Shown: piece after piece, positions 8,747-17,430 of the stretch | How the letters are laid out: every line of letters starts with the position of its first letter | How positions within the stretch are numbered: position 1 is the stretch's first letter | DNA from: Caldilineaceae bacterium | Lineage (GTDB): Bacteria; Chloroflexota; Anaerolineae; Caldilineales; Caldilineaceae | NCBI GenBank assembly: GCA_022824025.1 | Contig: JAJEBF010000003.1 | Coordinates: 62,001-126,000 of the forward strand | Direction: 5' to 3' | Length of the DNA: 64,000 nt | Position numbers and translations under genes: made by a program | The notes under the pieces: model-generated | What the model was told of the DNA's origin: nothing | What the model saw: only the letters and a program-made list of their open reading frames with translations | Database searches by the model: none

Positions 8747-8770
8747 CTGACCACTGACCACTGACCACTG
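8747..8770. repeat. Tandem TGACCAC heptamer repeat
   Basis: Three consecutive copies of TGACCAC plus a partial one, in the gap between the SDR stop (8778) and the start of the enolase-superfamily gene. Related degenerate copies occur at 10681-10699 and 17398-17430, also intergenic. Confidence 0.7.
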
Positions 8771-8777
8771 CAGTTCT

Positions 8778-9554
8778 CTAATGCGCCGTCCAGCCGCCGT
8801 CCACCGTCATGCCCGCGCCGGTAACAAAACTGGACGCGTCGCTGGCCAGGAAAACAGCCAACCCGCCGATTTCATCCAGATCTCCCCATCTCCCCAGAGG
8901 GATCCTCGCGATAAACTCCCTGTACTTCTCCGGATCCTGCTCCAGGGCCAGGTTCATCTCAGTGGAAAACGGGCCCGGCAGCATCGCGTTGACCGTAATC
9001 CCGTACTGCGCCCACTCCAGCGCCAGCACGCGGGTCATCTGCAAAACTGCCCCCTTGCTCGACGCGTACGGCGTCCGCTCAGGCAATGCGATGATCGAAA
9101 GCGTCGACCCCACGTTGATCACCCGACCGTATCGTTGCGCCTTCAAGTGAGCCGCCGCCGCCCGGCACATGTTCCAGACGCCGGTTACGTTCGTGTCGAT
9201 TACCTGTTGAAACTCCTCCGGCGCCAGCTCGTCGATCGGCCCCCGTATGTTGATCCCGGCGTTGTTTACAACAATGTGCAGCCCGCCCAAATCCGCGATC
9301 GTCCTCTCCACCGCCTGGGCACTCTGGTCGTAGTTGCTAACCTCGCATGCGTAACCGGCCACAGTCGCGCCCGCCACCGACTCCGCGATCTCCCGCGCAG
9401 CCTGGTCGGCCCGCTCCTGATCCCTACTCGTCAGCGCCACGGCCGCGCCGGCCTCCGCCAGCGCCTGCGCCATCTGCCTCCCCAGGCCGCGATTGCCTCC
9501 GGTGACGAGCGCGACCCGGCCATCAAGTCTGAATTTTTCGAGAACGGACATCAT
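8778..9554 (-). CDS. SDR family NAD(P)-dependent oxidoreductase
   Basis: A 258-residue classical short-chain dehydrogenase. The cofactor motif TGGNRGLG is at residues 18-25, NNAG at 97-100, catalytic Ser150, Tyr163 and Lys167 (Y-x-x-x-K in YASSK), followed by the usual PG motif (MLPGPFSTEM) and the C-terminal MTVDGGW. Length and pattern resemble gluconate 5-dehydrogenase or KduD-type enzymes that act on sugar acids, but the substrate loop does not decide this. The start could also be the second ATG, at 9551. It is transcribed divergently from the HisN-like phosphatase and lies upstream of the enolase-superfamily gene. Confidence 0.9.
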   Translation of the reverse strand: MMSVLEKFRLDGRVALVTGGNRGLGRQMAQALAEAGAAVALTSRDQERADQAAREIAESVAGATVAGYACEVSNYDQSAQAVERTIADLGGLHIVVNNAGINIRGPIDELAPEEFQQVIDTNVTGVWNMCRAAAAHLKAQRYGRVINVGSTLSIIALPERTPYASSKGAVLQMTRVLALEWAQYGITVNAMLPGPFSTEMNLALEQDPEKYREFIARIPLGRWGDLDEIGGLAVFLASDASSFVTGAGMTVDGGWTAH

Positions 9555-9682
9555 TTTCCTCCGATCGTTTTCTCTCGGGCGGCGCTGCCTTCAACTTTTC
9601 GCCATCCGCCGGAAAGAAGCTATCATACCTGAATTCCCTACGGCGTCCGCTCCACCTCAATCGGCCGCCGCCCAACATTTAC

Positions 9683-9688
9683 TATACT
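9683..9688 (+). promoter_or_regulatory. Candidate -10 box upstream of the HisN-like gene
   Basis: TATACT lies 20 nt upstream of the ATG at 9709, in the divergent intergenic region shared with the SDR gene. No good -35 hexamer is seen at the proper distance, so this is only a weak call. Confidence 0.25.
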
Positions 9689-9708
9689 CTAACAGCAGGT
9701 GTGTCGCT

Positions 9709-10494
9709 ATGCCCAGACCAGTCCTCTCCCCTTCCGAAAACAGAGCGCTCAATGAGTTCATCCGCCGCCTGGCCGATGAGAGCGGGGCGATCATCCGCCG
9801 TTATTTCCGCAGCGGCTACACCGTCGACAGCAAATCCGACGAGACGCCGGTCACAATCGCCGACCGCCAGGCCGAAGAACGCATGCGAGAGCTGATCACC
9901 GAACAATATCCCTCCCATGGCATTCTCGGTGAGGAGTATGGCCATCATCAACCCGACGCCCCGTTCCAATGGGTGCTTGACCCCATCGACGGCACCAAGA
10001 ACTTCATCAGCCATGGCTACCTGTTCGGCACCCTGATCGCGCTGCTCCACGAAAGAACGGCCCTCCTGGGCGCAATCCACCAACCCATCGTCCAGGACCT
10101 TCTCGTCGGCGACGGCCAAACCGCCTGGCTCAACGGCGATGTCGTGCGCGTGAGACAGTGCGCCAGCATTGAAGAGGCCGTCCTCCTCACAACCAGCCAT
10201 TACAACGTCGCCAACTTCCAAAATGGCGCCGCCTTCGAAGAGGTCGCCCAGCGCGCCGCCCGCTACCATACCTGGGGCGACTGCCACGGCTACTACCTCG
10301 TCGCCGTCGGCGGCGCCGATATCATGACCGATCCCGTCATGAACTTCTGGGATCGGGCCGCCCTTGTCCCCATCATCCACGGCGCCGGCGGCCGCATCAC
10401 CGACTGGCAGGGCGGCGACCCCCTGTACGGCAGCGGCGTCATCGCCACCGGCGGCGCCATCCACGACGACCTGATTCGCCTGCTCAATCCGTAG
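9709..10494 (+). CDS. Inositol monophosphatase family, histidinol-phosphatase (HisN)-like
   Basis: A 261-residue Mg-dependent phosphatase. Metal-binding residues are visible in GEEYG (Glu75/Glu76) and DPIDGT (residues 91-96), with the late WDRAAL motif. The stretches NFISHGYLFGTLIAL, WGDCHGYYLVA and DPVMNFWDRAALVPI agree with the histidinol-phosphatase branch (HisN type) better than with inositol or CysQ phosphatases. An in-frame extension upstream was dropped because the family begins near this ATG. The neighbours are not histidine genes, so another small phosphomonoester is possible. Confidence 0.85.
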   Translation: MPRPVLSPSENRALNEFIRRLADESGAIIRRYFRSGYTVDSKSDETPVTIADRQAEERMRELITEQYPSHGILGEEYGHHQPDAPFQWVLDPIDGTKNFISHGYLFGTLIALLHERTALLGAIHQPIVQDLLVGDGQTAWLNGDVVRVRQCASIEEAVLLTTSHYNVANFQNGAAFEEVAQRAARYHTWGDCHGYYLVAVGGADIMTDPVMNFWDRAALVPIIHGAGGRITDWQGGDPLYGSGVIATGGAIHDDLIRLLNP

Positions 10495-11209
10495 CGCCTT
10501 TCCCTGTGTGTATCTTTGGGGCGGTCAGCCGCAAGCGGCTTCCCTTGTGCGGGGGGATTCCCCCCGCAACGCCCCCCTTGGAAACCGCGCCGCACCCCCC
10601 GCCCGCGCAAACCAAAGGGGGCGCCCCGCACCGCGCAAACGTGAAACCAACCCCCACGCCCGCCCCCCCGTCCCGCCACCCACTGACCACCGACCACTGC
10701 CCAAGACTCCCCCCGCCCCGCCACCCACTAACCTCCACATACAGTTCCCACGCAGTTCCTCTTCCCTTCTCCATGCCCCTCCGTGGATCAAAAGACGTTG
10801 CCGTTCGCCGTTGCCCCTAATCCCCCTAATCCCCTCAATCCCCCCAAATCCCCGTTCAGACAAAATCCGTGTCCCAAATCCCCATCCCCCAGGGCAATCG
10901 CGAACCTTACAATATTCGGTCAAGTTCGCTAATTTCACTGGCATCACTCCAGAATTTGGCGCCTTTCAGTCGAGACCAGCCTTGCATATAGCCTCTGTTC
11001 GCCCGGTAGTAGCGGCAAACCCGCTGCTATCACGAAGTTCGCGATAGCCCTGTCCCCCTCCCCGCTGATTCCATGACACGAGACGCTGTATATGGTAAGA
11101 TGGCGCACAACACGGAATCGGCAGGCTCGCGGCTCCCTTCCGCGGGACCATCCGGGCCCGTACGACACACGGACCAGTTGCCATGCACGATTCTTGAAAC
11201 CAGCGAGAT
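10495..11209. other. Long intergenic region with dispersed repeats
   Basis: About 700 nt, extremely C-rich on the plus strand between 10560 and 10870, with no credible gene. Long open frames on both strands come from base bias. It contains one copy of the hairpin repeat (10515-10596) and a degenerate TGACCAC repeat (10681-10699). Confidence 0.7.
10515..10596. repeat. Dispersed hairpin repeat, copy 1
   Basis: The unit runs from TTGGGGCGGTC to about GCCGCACC. It holds a perfect 8-bp hairpin, GCGGGGGG (10549-10556), loop ATT, CCCCCCGC (10560-10567), and a smaller upstream hairpin AGCCGC-AA-GCGGCT. A homologous copy lies at 25576-25656, with a different loop but a preserved stem, and a short 5' partial copy near 25958. 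Confidence 0.7.
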
Positions 11210-11581
11210 ATGACCATGACCAAAAAAACTGTTTTTCCCGCCTCCGAAGCGACCGTCCAGGAGTTTGATTGGGGCGAGTTGGTCTGGTATGCAAACGGCC
11301 AAATCGGCAACAGCGCCACAATGACCTTCGGTCGCGCCGTCCTCAAAGTCGGACATGAGAACTTCCGCCACTCCCACCCCAACTGCGAGGAAGTTCTGCA
11401 CGTCCTGAGCGGCCGTATCATTCACTCCCTCGGCGACGATCACTTCCCCATGGGGCCGGGGGACACCATCGCGATTCCACCCGATGTGGTGCATAACGCC
11501 AGAAACGACGGCGACGAAGTCGCCATCATGACCATTATGTTTTCCACGCCAGACCGCAAAACCGACGTCGTCGATGAATGA
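11210..11581 (+). CDS. Cupin domain protein
   Basis: A 123-residue single cupin. Motif 1, G-x5-H-x-H-x3-E-x6-G, is GHENFRHSHPNCEEVLHVLSG; motif 2, G-x5-P-x-G-x2-H-x3-N, is read in GPGDTIAIPPDVVHNARN. Both His of motif 1, the Glu and the motif 2 His that bind the metal are present. Such small cupins often act as sugar-binding or isomerising proteins or as small dioxygenases. The stop is followed within 35 nt by the desaturase start, suggesting one transcript. The start has a second in-frame ATG two codons later. Confidence 0.85.
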   Translation: MTMTKKTVFPASEATVQEFDWGELVWYANGQIGNSATMTFGRAVLKVGHENFRHSHPNCEEVLHVLSGRIIHSLGDDHFPMGPGDTIAIPPDVVHNARNDGDEVAIMTIMFSTPDRKTDVVDE

Positions 11582-11613
11582 GAGCCGCCCTGAGCCGCCA
11601 AAGGGGAAAACTG

Positions 11614-12645
11614 ATGCCTGCCGACGCACCGACCCAAAACGATCGAAGTCCCGTGAAGATTGTCTGGTACCGCGTGCCCCTGACCCGCGCCGAACTGAAC
11701 AGGCTCAATCAGCGCAGCGACTGGCTTGGCGCGCTGCAGGTCGTCGGCCATCTGGCTCTCATCCTCCTGACCGGCCTTGCCGCCTGGTTCGCAGCCCCCC
11801 GCGTGCCCCTGTTTGCCCTCCTCCTGATCCTGTTCGCGCACGGCACCTTCTACGTTTTTCTCTTTAACGGCTCCCACGAGCTGATCCACAACACAGTCTT
11901 CAAAACGAGGTCGCTCAACGTCCTGTTCACCCGCATCTTCAGCTTTCTCGTCTGGCGAAATCACCACATGTTTGCCACCAGCCACGTCGAACACCACAAA
12001 TACACGTTGCATCCGCCCGACGACCTGGAAGTCGAACTCCCCATGGAGCTGACCTTGCCAGGATTCCTCAAAAACGCGGTCGTGAATCCCTGGAATCTCT
12101 TTGATACACTCAAAATGACCATTCGACACAGCTTGGGCCGCCTTGAAGGCGAATGGGAGCACGCTCTGTTTCCACCCGAAGCAACTCAAAAACGACGCCG
12201 CCTCTTCGTCTGGGCCCGCCTGCTGCTCGCGGGTCACGGGCTCATACTGGCCGTTTCACTCTACTTCGGCTGGTGGCTCATTCCTGTGCTCACGACTTTC
12301 GCCCCCTTCTACTGCGGCTGGCTACGCTACCTCTGCAACAATCTGCAACATGCCGGCCTCCAGGACAACGTACCGGACTTCCGCCTCTGTTGCCGCACAG
12401 TCTATCTCAATCCGTTCACAAGCTTTCTCTATTGGAATATGAACTACCACACCGAACACCATATGTACGCCGGTGTCCCCTGTTATAACCTGCCCAAATT
12501 GCACAGGCTCATCAAGCAGGATATGCCGGAATGCAAGCGGGGCCTCCTGCCTGCCTGGGTCGAGATCATCCGGATTATGCGCAAACAGAAGACCGACCCG
12601 GCCTACCAGTACGTGCCCGAACTGCCGACCCACGCCTCAATTTGA
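11614..12645 (+). CDS. Membrane fatty acid desaturase family protein
   Basis: A 343-residue integral membrane di-iron enzyme. The three histidine boxes are HELIH (88-92), HVEHH (124-128) and HTEHH (279-283), with hydrophobic segments at about 40-85 and 200-240. This fits fatty acid desaturases and related hydroxylases or carotenoid ketolases; the arrangement HELIHN...HVEHHKY...NYHTEHHMY is also seen in sterol/alkane-type members. The ATG at 11614 was chosen over one at 11578 because AGGGG lies 7 nt upstream; the earlier ATG overlaps the cupin stop as ATGA and remains possible (12 more residues). Confidence 0.88.
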   Translation: MPADAPTQNDRSPVKIVWYRVPLTRAELNRLNQRSDWLGALQVVGHLALILLTGLAAWFAAPRVPLFALLLILFAHGTFYVFLFNGSHELIHNTVFKTRSLNVLFTRIFSFLVWRNHHMFATSHVEHHKYTLHPPDDLEVELPMELTLPGFLKNAVVNPWNLFDTLKMTIRHSLGRLEGEWEHALFPPEATQKRRRLFVWARLLLAGHGLILAVSLYFGWWLIPVLTTFAPFYCGWLRYLCNNLQHAGLQDNVPDFRLCCRTVYLNPFTSFLYWNMNYHTEHHMYAGVPCYNLPKLHRLIKQDMPECKRGLLPAWVEIIRIMRKQKTDPAYQYVPELPTHASI

Positions 12646-12786
12646 AGCGCAATGTAAAGCAATGCGCTGCTCGACCGGACATCCGCTTTGGCGTTCTCGC
12701 AACCGCCGCCAATGATCAGTCGGCAACGTCAAGCCCAGTCGCTCAATATCTGACACGCACGACCTAAACTCACCAGGAGAACCGTA

Positions 12787-13845
12787 ATGACGGAATGCAC
12801 CCTCTATGTAGGCACCTACACCCAGCGCGACAGTGAAGGAATCTACATCTACCGCTTTGACACGGAGACCGGCGCGCTGCGCCAGGAAGCCGTCGTCCCA
12901 GGACACGCAGACCCGTCCTTTCTCACGCTCCACCCCAACGGACGCATTCTCTATGCCGTAACCGAGGACATGGAGGCCGGGCAGGTCAGCAGCTTTGCCA
13001 TCGACCCAGAGTCCGGCGGGCTGACCTTCCTCAACCGGCAGCCCACACATGGGACCTCGCCCTGTCATCTCGTGGTCGAACCGGGCGGCGAAACGCTCGT
13101 CGTGGCCAACTACTACAGCGGCAACGTGGCAGTCTACCCACTCAACGCCGACGGAACCATCGCCGACCCCGTTCAGAACATCCAGCACCACGGCAGCGGC
13201 CCCAACCAGGTACGCCAGGAAGCCGCCCATGCCCATTCCACCACACTCAGCCCCGACGGCTCCCGCGTCTACGTAGCCGACCTCGGTATCGACAAGGTGA
13301 TGATCTACCAAATCGTCAACGGGCAACTGGAAGCCAATCAACCCGACCACATCTCCGTCCAACCCGGAGCCGGCCCGCGCCACTTTGACTTCCACCCCAA
13401 CGGTCGCACAGCCTACATCATCAACGAGCTCGACCTGACAATCACGGTCTGCGACTTCGACGCCGCCACCGGCGCGCTGACCGCCGTTCAGACCATCTCC
13501 ACGCTGCCCGACGGCGTCGATGACCGGACCGGAATGAGCACCGCGGACATCCACGTCTCCCCCGACGGCCGCTTCGTCTACGGCTCAAACCGGGGCCACC
13601 ACACCATCGCCATCTTCTCCGTCAACCAGAATGACGGTACGCTCACTCCGGCCGGCCATGCCTCCACGCGAGGCGAGACGCCCCGCAACTTCACGCTCGA
13701 CCCGACAGGCAACTGGCTTCTCGCAGCCAATCAGGATACAGACGACATCTCCGTATTCAGTCGCGATGTCGAAAGTGGCCAATTGACCCCTGCCGGAGAC
13801 ATGGTCGGGGCCCCAATGCCCGTCTGCCTGCTTTTCGGCCCTTAG
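12787..13845 (+). CDS. Lactonase family protein (6-phosphogluconolactonase/YbhE type)
   Basis: A 352-residue seven-bladed beta-propeller of the Pgl/YbhE-like lactonase family (not the NagB-type Pgl). Typical blades are seen: LYVGTYTQRDSEGIYIYRFD at the start, then LHPNGRILYAVTE, LSPDGSRVYVADLG and VSPDGRFVYGSNRGH. AGGAG precedes the ATG by 7 nt. Cytosolic, no leader. The family hydrolyses sugar lactones, which fits neighbours that oxidise sugars or dehydrate sugar acids. A strong inverted repeat lies after its stop. Confidence 0.9.
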   Translation: MTECTLYVGTYTQRDSEGIYIYRFDTETGALRQEAVVPGHADPSFLTLHPNGRILYAVTEDMEAGQVSSFAIDPESGGLTFLNRQPTHGTSPCHLVVEPGGETLVVANYYSGNVAVYPLNADGTIADPVQNIQHHGSGPNQVRQEAAHAHSTTLSPDGSRVYVADLGIDKVMIYQIVNGQLEANQPDHISVQPGAGPRHFDFHPNGRTAYIINELDLTITVCDFDAATGALTAVQTISTLPDGVDDRTGMSTADIHVSPDGRFVYGSNRGHHTIAIFSVNQNDGTLTPAGHASTRGETPRNFTLDPTGNWLLAANQDTDDISVFSRDVESGQLTPAGDMVGAPMPVCLLFGP

Positions 13846-13860
13846 ATTCCGTCTGAATCC

Positions 13861-13904
13861 GGGAAGGCAGATCGAGCTGAATTCGCGCTTCGTTCTGCCT
13901 TCCC
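13861..13904 (+). terminator. 11-bp inverted repeat after the lactonase
   Basis: GGGAAGGCAGA (13861-13871) and TCTGCCTTCCC (13894-13904) are perfectly complementary, with a 22-nt loop, starting 16 nt after the lactonase stop. It is a likely transcription end or mRNA 3' structure, without a T-tract. Confidence 0.5.
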
Positions 13905-13984
13905 CAGAAAGAAAGCACTCCGACCAGCCGGCTCACTCGCTGTAGGACGGCAAGCTGGTCCAAGTGACGAAAAAGGAACCAACC

Positions 13985-15244
13985 TTGCAATTCGGCATTT
14001 TCTACGAACACCAAATCCCCCGGCCCTGGGCCGAGGACAGCGAACACCGCCTCTTCAAAGAGGCCCTCGACCAGGTCGAACTGGCCGACCGGCTGGGCAT
14101 CGACTACGCCTGGGAGGTCGAGCATCATTTCCTCGAAGAATACTCCCACTCCTCCGCGCCCGAAGTCTTTCTCGCCGCCTGCAGCCAGCGCACGCGCCAG
14201 ATCCGCCTGGGCCACGGCATCGTCCTCATGCCCCCCAACTATAACCACCCCGCCCGCGTCGCGGAGCGTATCGCCACGCTGGACCTGATCAGCGATGGAC
14301 GGGTCGAGTGGGGCACCGGCTCCTCCAGCAGCCGCAGCGAACTGGAAGGGTTCGGCATCGACCCGGAACAGAAACATCTAATGTGGGAGGAGTCAGTTCG
14401 CGAGGCCGCCAAAATGTTGGTGATGGAGCCCTATCCCGGCTTCCAGGGCCAGAGCTTCGCGATGCCGGCCCGCAACGTTGTGCCCAAACCGCTGCAGAAG
14501 CCCCATCCCCCGCTCTGGCTCGCCTGCTCCAACCGCGATACGATCAAAATCGCCGCCCGCTACGGCATGGGCGCGCTGACCTTTGCCTTCATCGATCCCG
14601 ACAGCGCGTCCCACTGGGTGGAGGAGTACTACACCACTTTCGAACAGGAGTGCAACCCAATTGGCAGGACCGTAAACCCGAATATCGCCGTCGTGGCCGG
14701 CTTTATGCTTCATCCCGACAGCGACGAGGCAGTGCGCCGCGGCGCCCGCAACTTCCAATTCTTCGGGTACGCCCTCAGCCACTTCTACATCACCGGCAGC
14801 CACATCCCCGGCCACTTTGACCTGTGGGAAGACTTCCAGCGAAACATGCCCGAAAACAACGAACCGACCACCGGAATCGGCAGCCCTTCCCAAGTGGCCC
14901 AGAACCTGGAGGCTCTCGAAAAGGCAGGCGTGGACCAGGTCGTCTTTGTCCAACAGGCCGGCAACAACCGCCACGAACACATCTGCGAGTCGCTTGAACT
15001 GTTTGCGGACCAGGTCCTGCCCGCGTTCAAAGACCGGCACGAACCCCGCCGGCAGCGCAAACTGGCAAAACTGGCCCCCGCCATCGAAAGGGCAATGCAG
15101 CGCGTGCCCGACCTGCCGCAAGTGGACAGCCTGCCCCCTATGGACGCCTACCCGGTCCTGGCCGCCAAGGCCGGCCTGTCAGAGCAGCCGCAGCGCCCCA
15201 CCGAAGGGGACAACATCGTCACCGCGATCTCCGGGCGGAGCTGA
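13985..15244 (+). CDS. LLM class (luciferase-like) flavin-dependent oxidoreductase
   Basis: A 419-residue TIM-barrel monooxygenase-like protein. The start LQFGIFYEHQIPRPW, the block LADRLGIDYAWEVEHHF, and RIATLDLISDGRVEWGTGSS are characteristic of this F420/FMN-binding superfamily. I prefer the TTG at 13985, which has AAGGA 7 nt upstream and puts the first beta strand at the N-terminus; a GTG at 13964 would add seven residues without a good ribosome site. The length includes a ~60-residue C-terminal extension rich in Arg/Pro. The substrate is unknown. Confidence 0.88.
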   Translation: MQFGIFYEHQIPRPWAEDSEHRLFKEALDQVELADRLGIDYAWEVEHHFLEEYSHSSAPEVFLAACSQRTRQIRLGHGIVLMPPNYNHPARVAERIATLDLISDGRVEWGTGSSSSRSELEGFGIDPEQKHLMWEESVREAAKMLVMEPYPGFQGQSFAMPARNVVPKPLQKPHPPLWLACSNRDTIKIAARYGMGALTFAFIDPDSASHWVEEYYTTFEQECNPIGRTVNPNIAVVAGFMLHPDSDEAVRRGARNFQFFGYALSHFYITGSHIPGHFDLWEDFQRNMPENNEPTTGIGSPSQVAQNLEALEKAGVDQVVFVQQAGNNRHEHICESLELFADQVLPAFKDRHEPRRQRKLAKLAPAIERAMQRVPDLPQVDSLPPMDAYPVLAAKAGLSEQPQRPTEGDNIVTAISGRS

Positions 15245-15322
15245 CCCTGCCCGCTGCCAGGCGCAGCGCGCTACGCCCCCTCAAACCTGACTCCCGGTTT
15301 TCCCTCTTCCTGGACTGTCCGG

Positions 15323-17146
15323 TCAGCGATCAGCCGTCTCGATCGCGGCCGGTCTCTCCTGCGCCGCCCGGATCCGCGCCATGTCGAACTTGCGTCTGCG
15401 GTCAAAACCGTAGATCCCGTTCTGCTCCTGGTAAATATCGGTCAATTGCGTATAGCAATAGCCGAAATGGGCCGGGTCATCCAGCAGGATCGCGCACAGG
15501 CGGGCGAACCGTGCATAGAACTCCTCGATCGACCCGGGCCTATCCCCGTAGCCCCATGAGTCCTCGTCATCCCCTGCATCCGGGCTCCACCAGATCCCGC
15601 CGAACTCGCTGACAAAGAACGGCTGACCACCGTAGTCGATCGACCAAGTCTGCCCATCCCGGCCATTCATATACGGCCTTCCCGCGGCCACGTGCGCGTG
15701 ATGTTCGGCAAAGGTATCAGGATACTGCGTATAGTCATGACAATCGTAGACATCGGCCCCAGCCACGCGGTGCGAGTAGCCCGACGCGTCCAACACAGGC
15801 CGCGTCCTGTCCATCGCCTTCGTCGCCAGGTATAACCCCCGGGTCACCGCGTCCAGCGTCGTAATCCGGTCGTGCAGCGGCTGCCACGTCTCGTTCAAAG
15901 GACACCAGCCCACGATCGAGGGGTGTGAATAGTCCCGCTCCAGAACCTCCAGCCACTCGGTTATGTAGGAGGCAGTCGGCTGCTGATGATCCTCCACCGG
16001 GCCGTACCTCCGGCAGCCCCAGTCCCCGAACTCGCCCCAGACCAGATAGCCCAGCCTGTCCGCGTGATAGAGAAACCGCTCTTCAAAGACCTTCTGGTGC
16101 AGCCGCGCGCCGTTGAAACCCGCCTCCTTGCTCAGTTCAATATCCCGGCGCAGGGCGCTGTCGCTCGGCGCCGTCATGATGCCGTCCGCGTAGTAGCCCT
16201 GGTCCAGGACAAGCCGCTGAAAAACAGGCCGGCCATTCAACGTAATTGCCCGCCCGTCAACCGAGACGCTGCGCAGCCCCGCGTAGCTGCGCGCCTCGTC
16301 CACCACCCTCCCCTCCCCGTCGACCAGCCGCAGGACGATGTCATAGAGATGCGGATCTTCAAGCGACCACATGCGCCGCCGCGCCGCCGGAATCCGCAAA
16401 TCCAGTTGCGGGCACAGGTCCAATTCAGCGCTGCACTCGGCCTCGGCCACGACCCCCGCGCTGTCCAGAAGCTGGGCCTGCAGCCGCAACCCCGCCCGCC
16501 TCGCGACCTGAAGCGTCTCCCCCGCCGCCGGCCGCAGCGCGAGCGGCTGTTCAAGCCGTATCACACCGTTGCCCGCATCCGGGGTCAGCCGCGGCCGTCC
16601 CAGGCAGATATCCGGGACCGGTTCCATCCACACGCTCTGCCAAATCCCGGTCGTGCGCACGTAGATCGCGCCCATCGGCCCGTATGACTGCGCCTGCTTG
16701 CCCCGCGGCTGCGGATCCCGGTGATTGTCCCGCGCCCGCGCCACCACCGTCACCCGCTCTCCCAGGCGCGCCGCCTCGCCCAAATCACACGTGAACGGGC
16801 TGAACCCCCCTCGGTGCCTGCCGACCTCCTCCCCGTTCACCCACACCGTCGCGTCATAGTCGACCGCCTGAAAGTGGAGCAAAACGCGACGCCCGTGCCA
16901 CGAGCTTGGGATCTCCACCTCGCGCCTGTACCAGACCGCCTCCAGAAAGTCGTGGTTCTCCACGCCGGACAGCTTCGACTCCGGACAGAAAGGAACCGTG
17001 ATGCGGCCCGCGAGCTCGCGCTCCAGCAACCCTCTTTCCAGACCGCTGTCCCCTTGATCGATCTCAAACTGCCACGTGCCGTTCAGGCAGAGCCAGTCCT
17101 CTCGTATGAACTGCGGCCGCGGGTATTCAGGCCGGGGTATGGTCAT
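15323..17146 (-). CDS. Glycoside hydrolase family 2 protein
   Basis: A 607-residue GH2 enzyme with the sugar-binding jelly roll (LNGTWQFEID at about 21-30), an Ig-like middle and a C-terminal TIM barrel. The acid/base is Glu419 in PLNETW (the NE motif) and the nucleophile is probably Glu514 in FVSEFGG. These motifs match beta-glucuronidase/galactosidase/mannosidase enzymes; the specificity is not decided. No signal peptide is seen, so it acts inside the cell. The ATG at 17146 has GGAG 7 nt upstream; upstream codons up to 17236 are open but unlikely to be used. Confidence 0.93.
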   Translation of the reverse strand: MTIPRPEYPRPQFIREDWLCLNGTWQFEIDQGDSGLERGLLERELAGRITVPFCPESKLSGVENHDFLEAVWYRREVEIPSSWHGRRVLLHFQAVDYDATVWVNGEEVGRHRGGFSPFTCDLGEAARLGERVTVVARARDNHRDPQPRGKQAQSYGPMGAIYVRTTGIWQSVWMEPVPDICLGRPRLTPDAGNGVIRLEQPLALRPAAGETLQVARRAGLRLQAQLLDSAGVVAEAECSAELDLCPQLDLRIPAARRRMWSLEDPHLYDIVLRLVDGEGRVVDEARSYAGLRSVSVDGRAITLNGRPVFQRLVLDQGYYADGIMTAPSDSALRRDIELSKEAGFNGARLHQKVFEERFLYHADRLGYLVWGEFGDWGCRRYGPVEDHQQPTASYITEWLEVLERDYSHPSIVGWCPLNETWQPLHDRITTLDAVTRGLYLATKAMDRTRPVLDASGYSHRVAGADVYDCHDYTQYPDTFAEHHAHVAAGRPYMNGRDGQTWSIDYGGQPFFVSEFGGIWWSPDAGDDEDSWGYGDRPGSIEEFYARFARLCAILLDDPAHFGYCYTQLTDIYQEQNGIYGFDRRRKFDMARIRAAQERPAAIETADR

Positions 17147-17271
17147 GGAGTTTCTCCGTTCCTGGACTAAAGTATTGAATGGGACAAATCGATCGTAGTG
17201 GAAGGCTACTGCGTCAAACCTGTTGCTTCCTCTCAAAGTGCGCGGCCAAAATCCAGGCGATTCAGGAAAAG

Positions 17272-17306
17272 CGGGCTCCAGGATTCGGTGGAATTACCCT
17301 ACGGGA
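17272..17306. repeat. Short dispersed intergenic repeat, copy 1
   Basis: The stretch GGCTCCAGGATTCGGTGG and the next bases up to CTACG are repeated with several changes at 43479-43510. Here GGCTCC also pairs with GGAGCC about 27 nt downstream, so it can fold. Confidence 0.4.
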
Positions 17307-17397
17307 GCCAGAATGCCTCCCCAATCTCCCTTGCCCACAAACGCCCTCCCTATCGATTCCCAAAAACGCCCCGCCCCGCGGCGTATCTCCGCCCCGC

Positions 17398-17430
17398 ACG
17401 GACCACTGACCACTCTCCACTAACCACTGC
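17398..17430. repeat. Degenerate TGACCAC repeat
   Basis: GACCACTGACCACT followed by CCACTAACCACTGC. It lies just past the stop of the zinc dehydrogenase (minus strand), the same position relative to a minus-strand gene as the copy at 8747-8770. Confidence 0.55.

Noticed and set aside
8747..8770. TGACCAC repeats as a CRISPR array
   Set aside because: The unit is 7 bp with no spacers and no cas genes in the window.
9682..10464. A 260-codon frame on the minus strand opposite the HisN-like gene
   Set aside because: It mirrors a gene with clear catalytic motifs; the product is a Gly/Ala/Val/Asp-rich shadow with no family resemblance.
10508..11047. 179-codon frame in the C-rich intergenic region
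   Set aside because: Pro/Arg-rich, crosses a dispersed repeat and has no ribosome binding site; similar peptides arise from the repeat copy at 25577.
15986..16687. Long plus-strand frames opposite the GH2 gene
   Set aside because: Arg/Pro-rich products typical of antisense reading of GC-rich genes; the GH2 protein explains the sequence.
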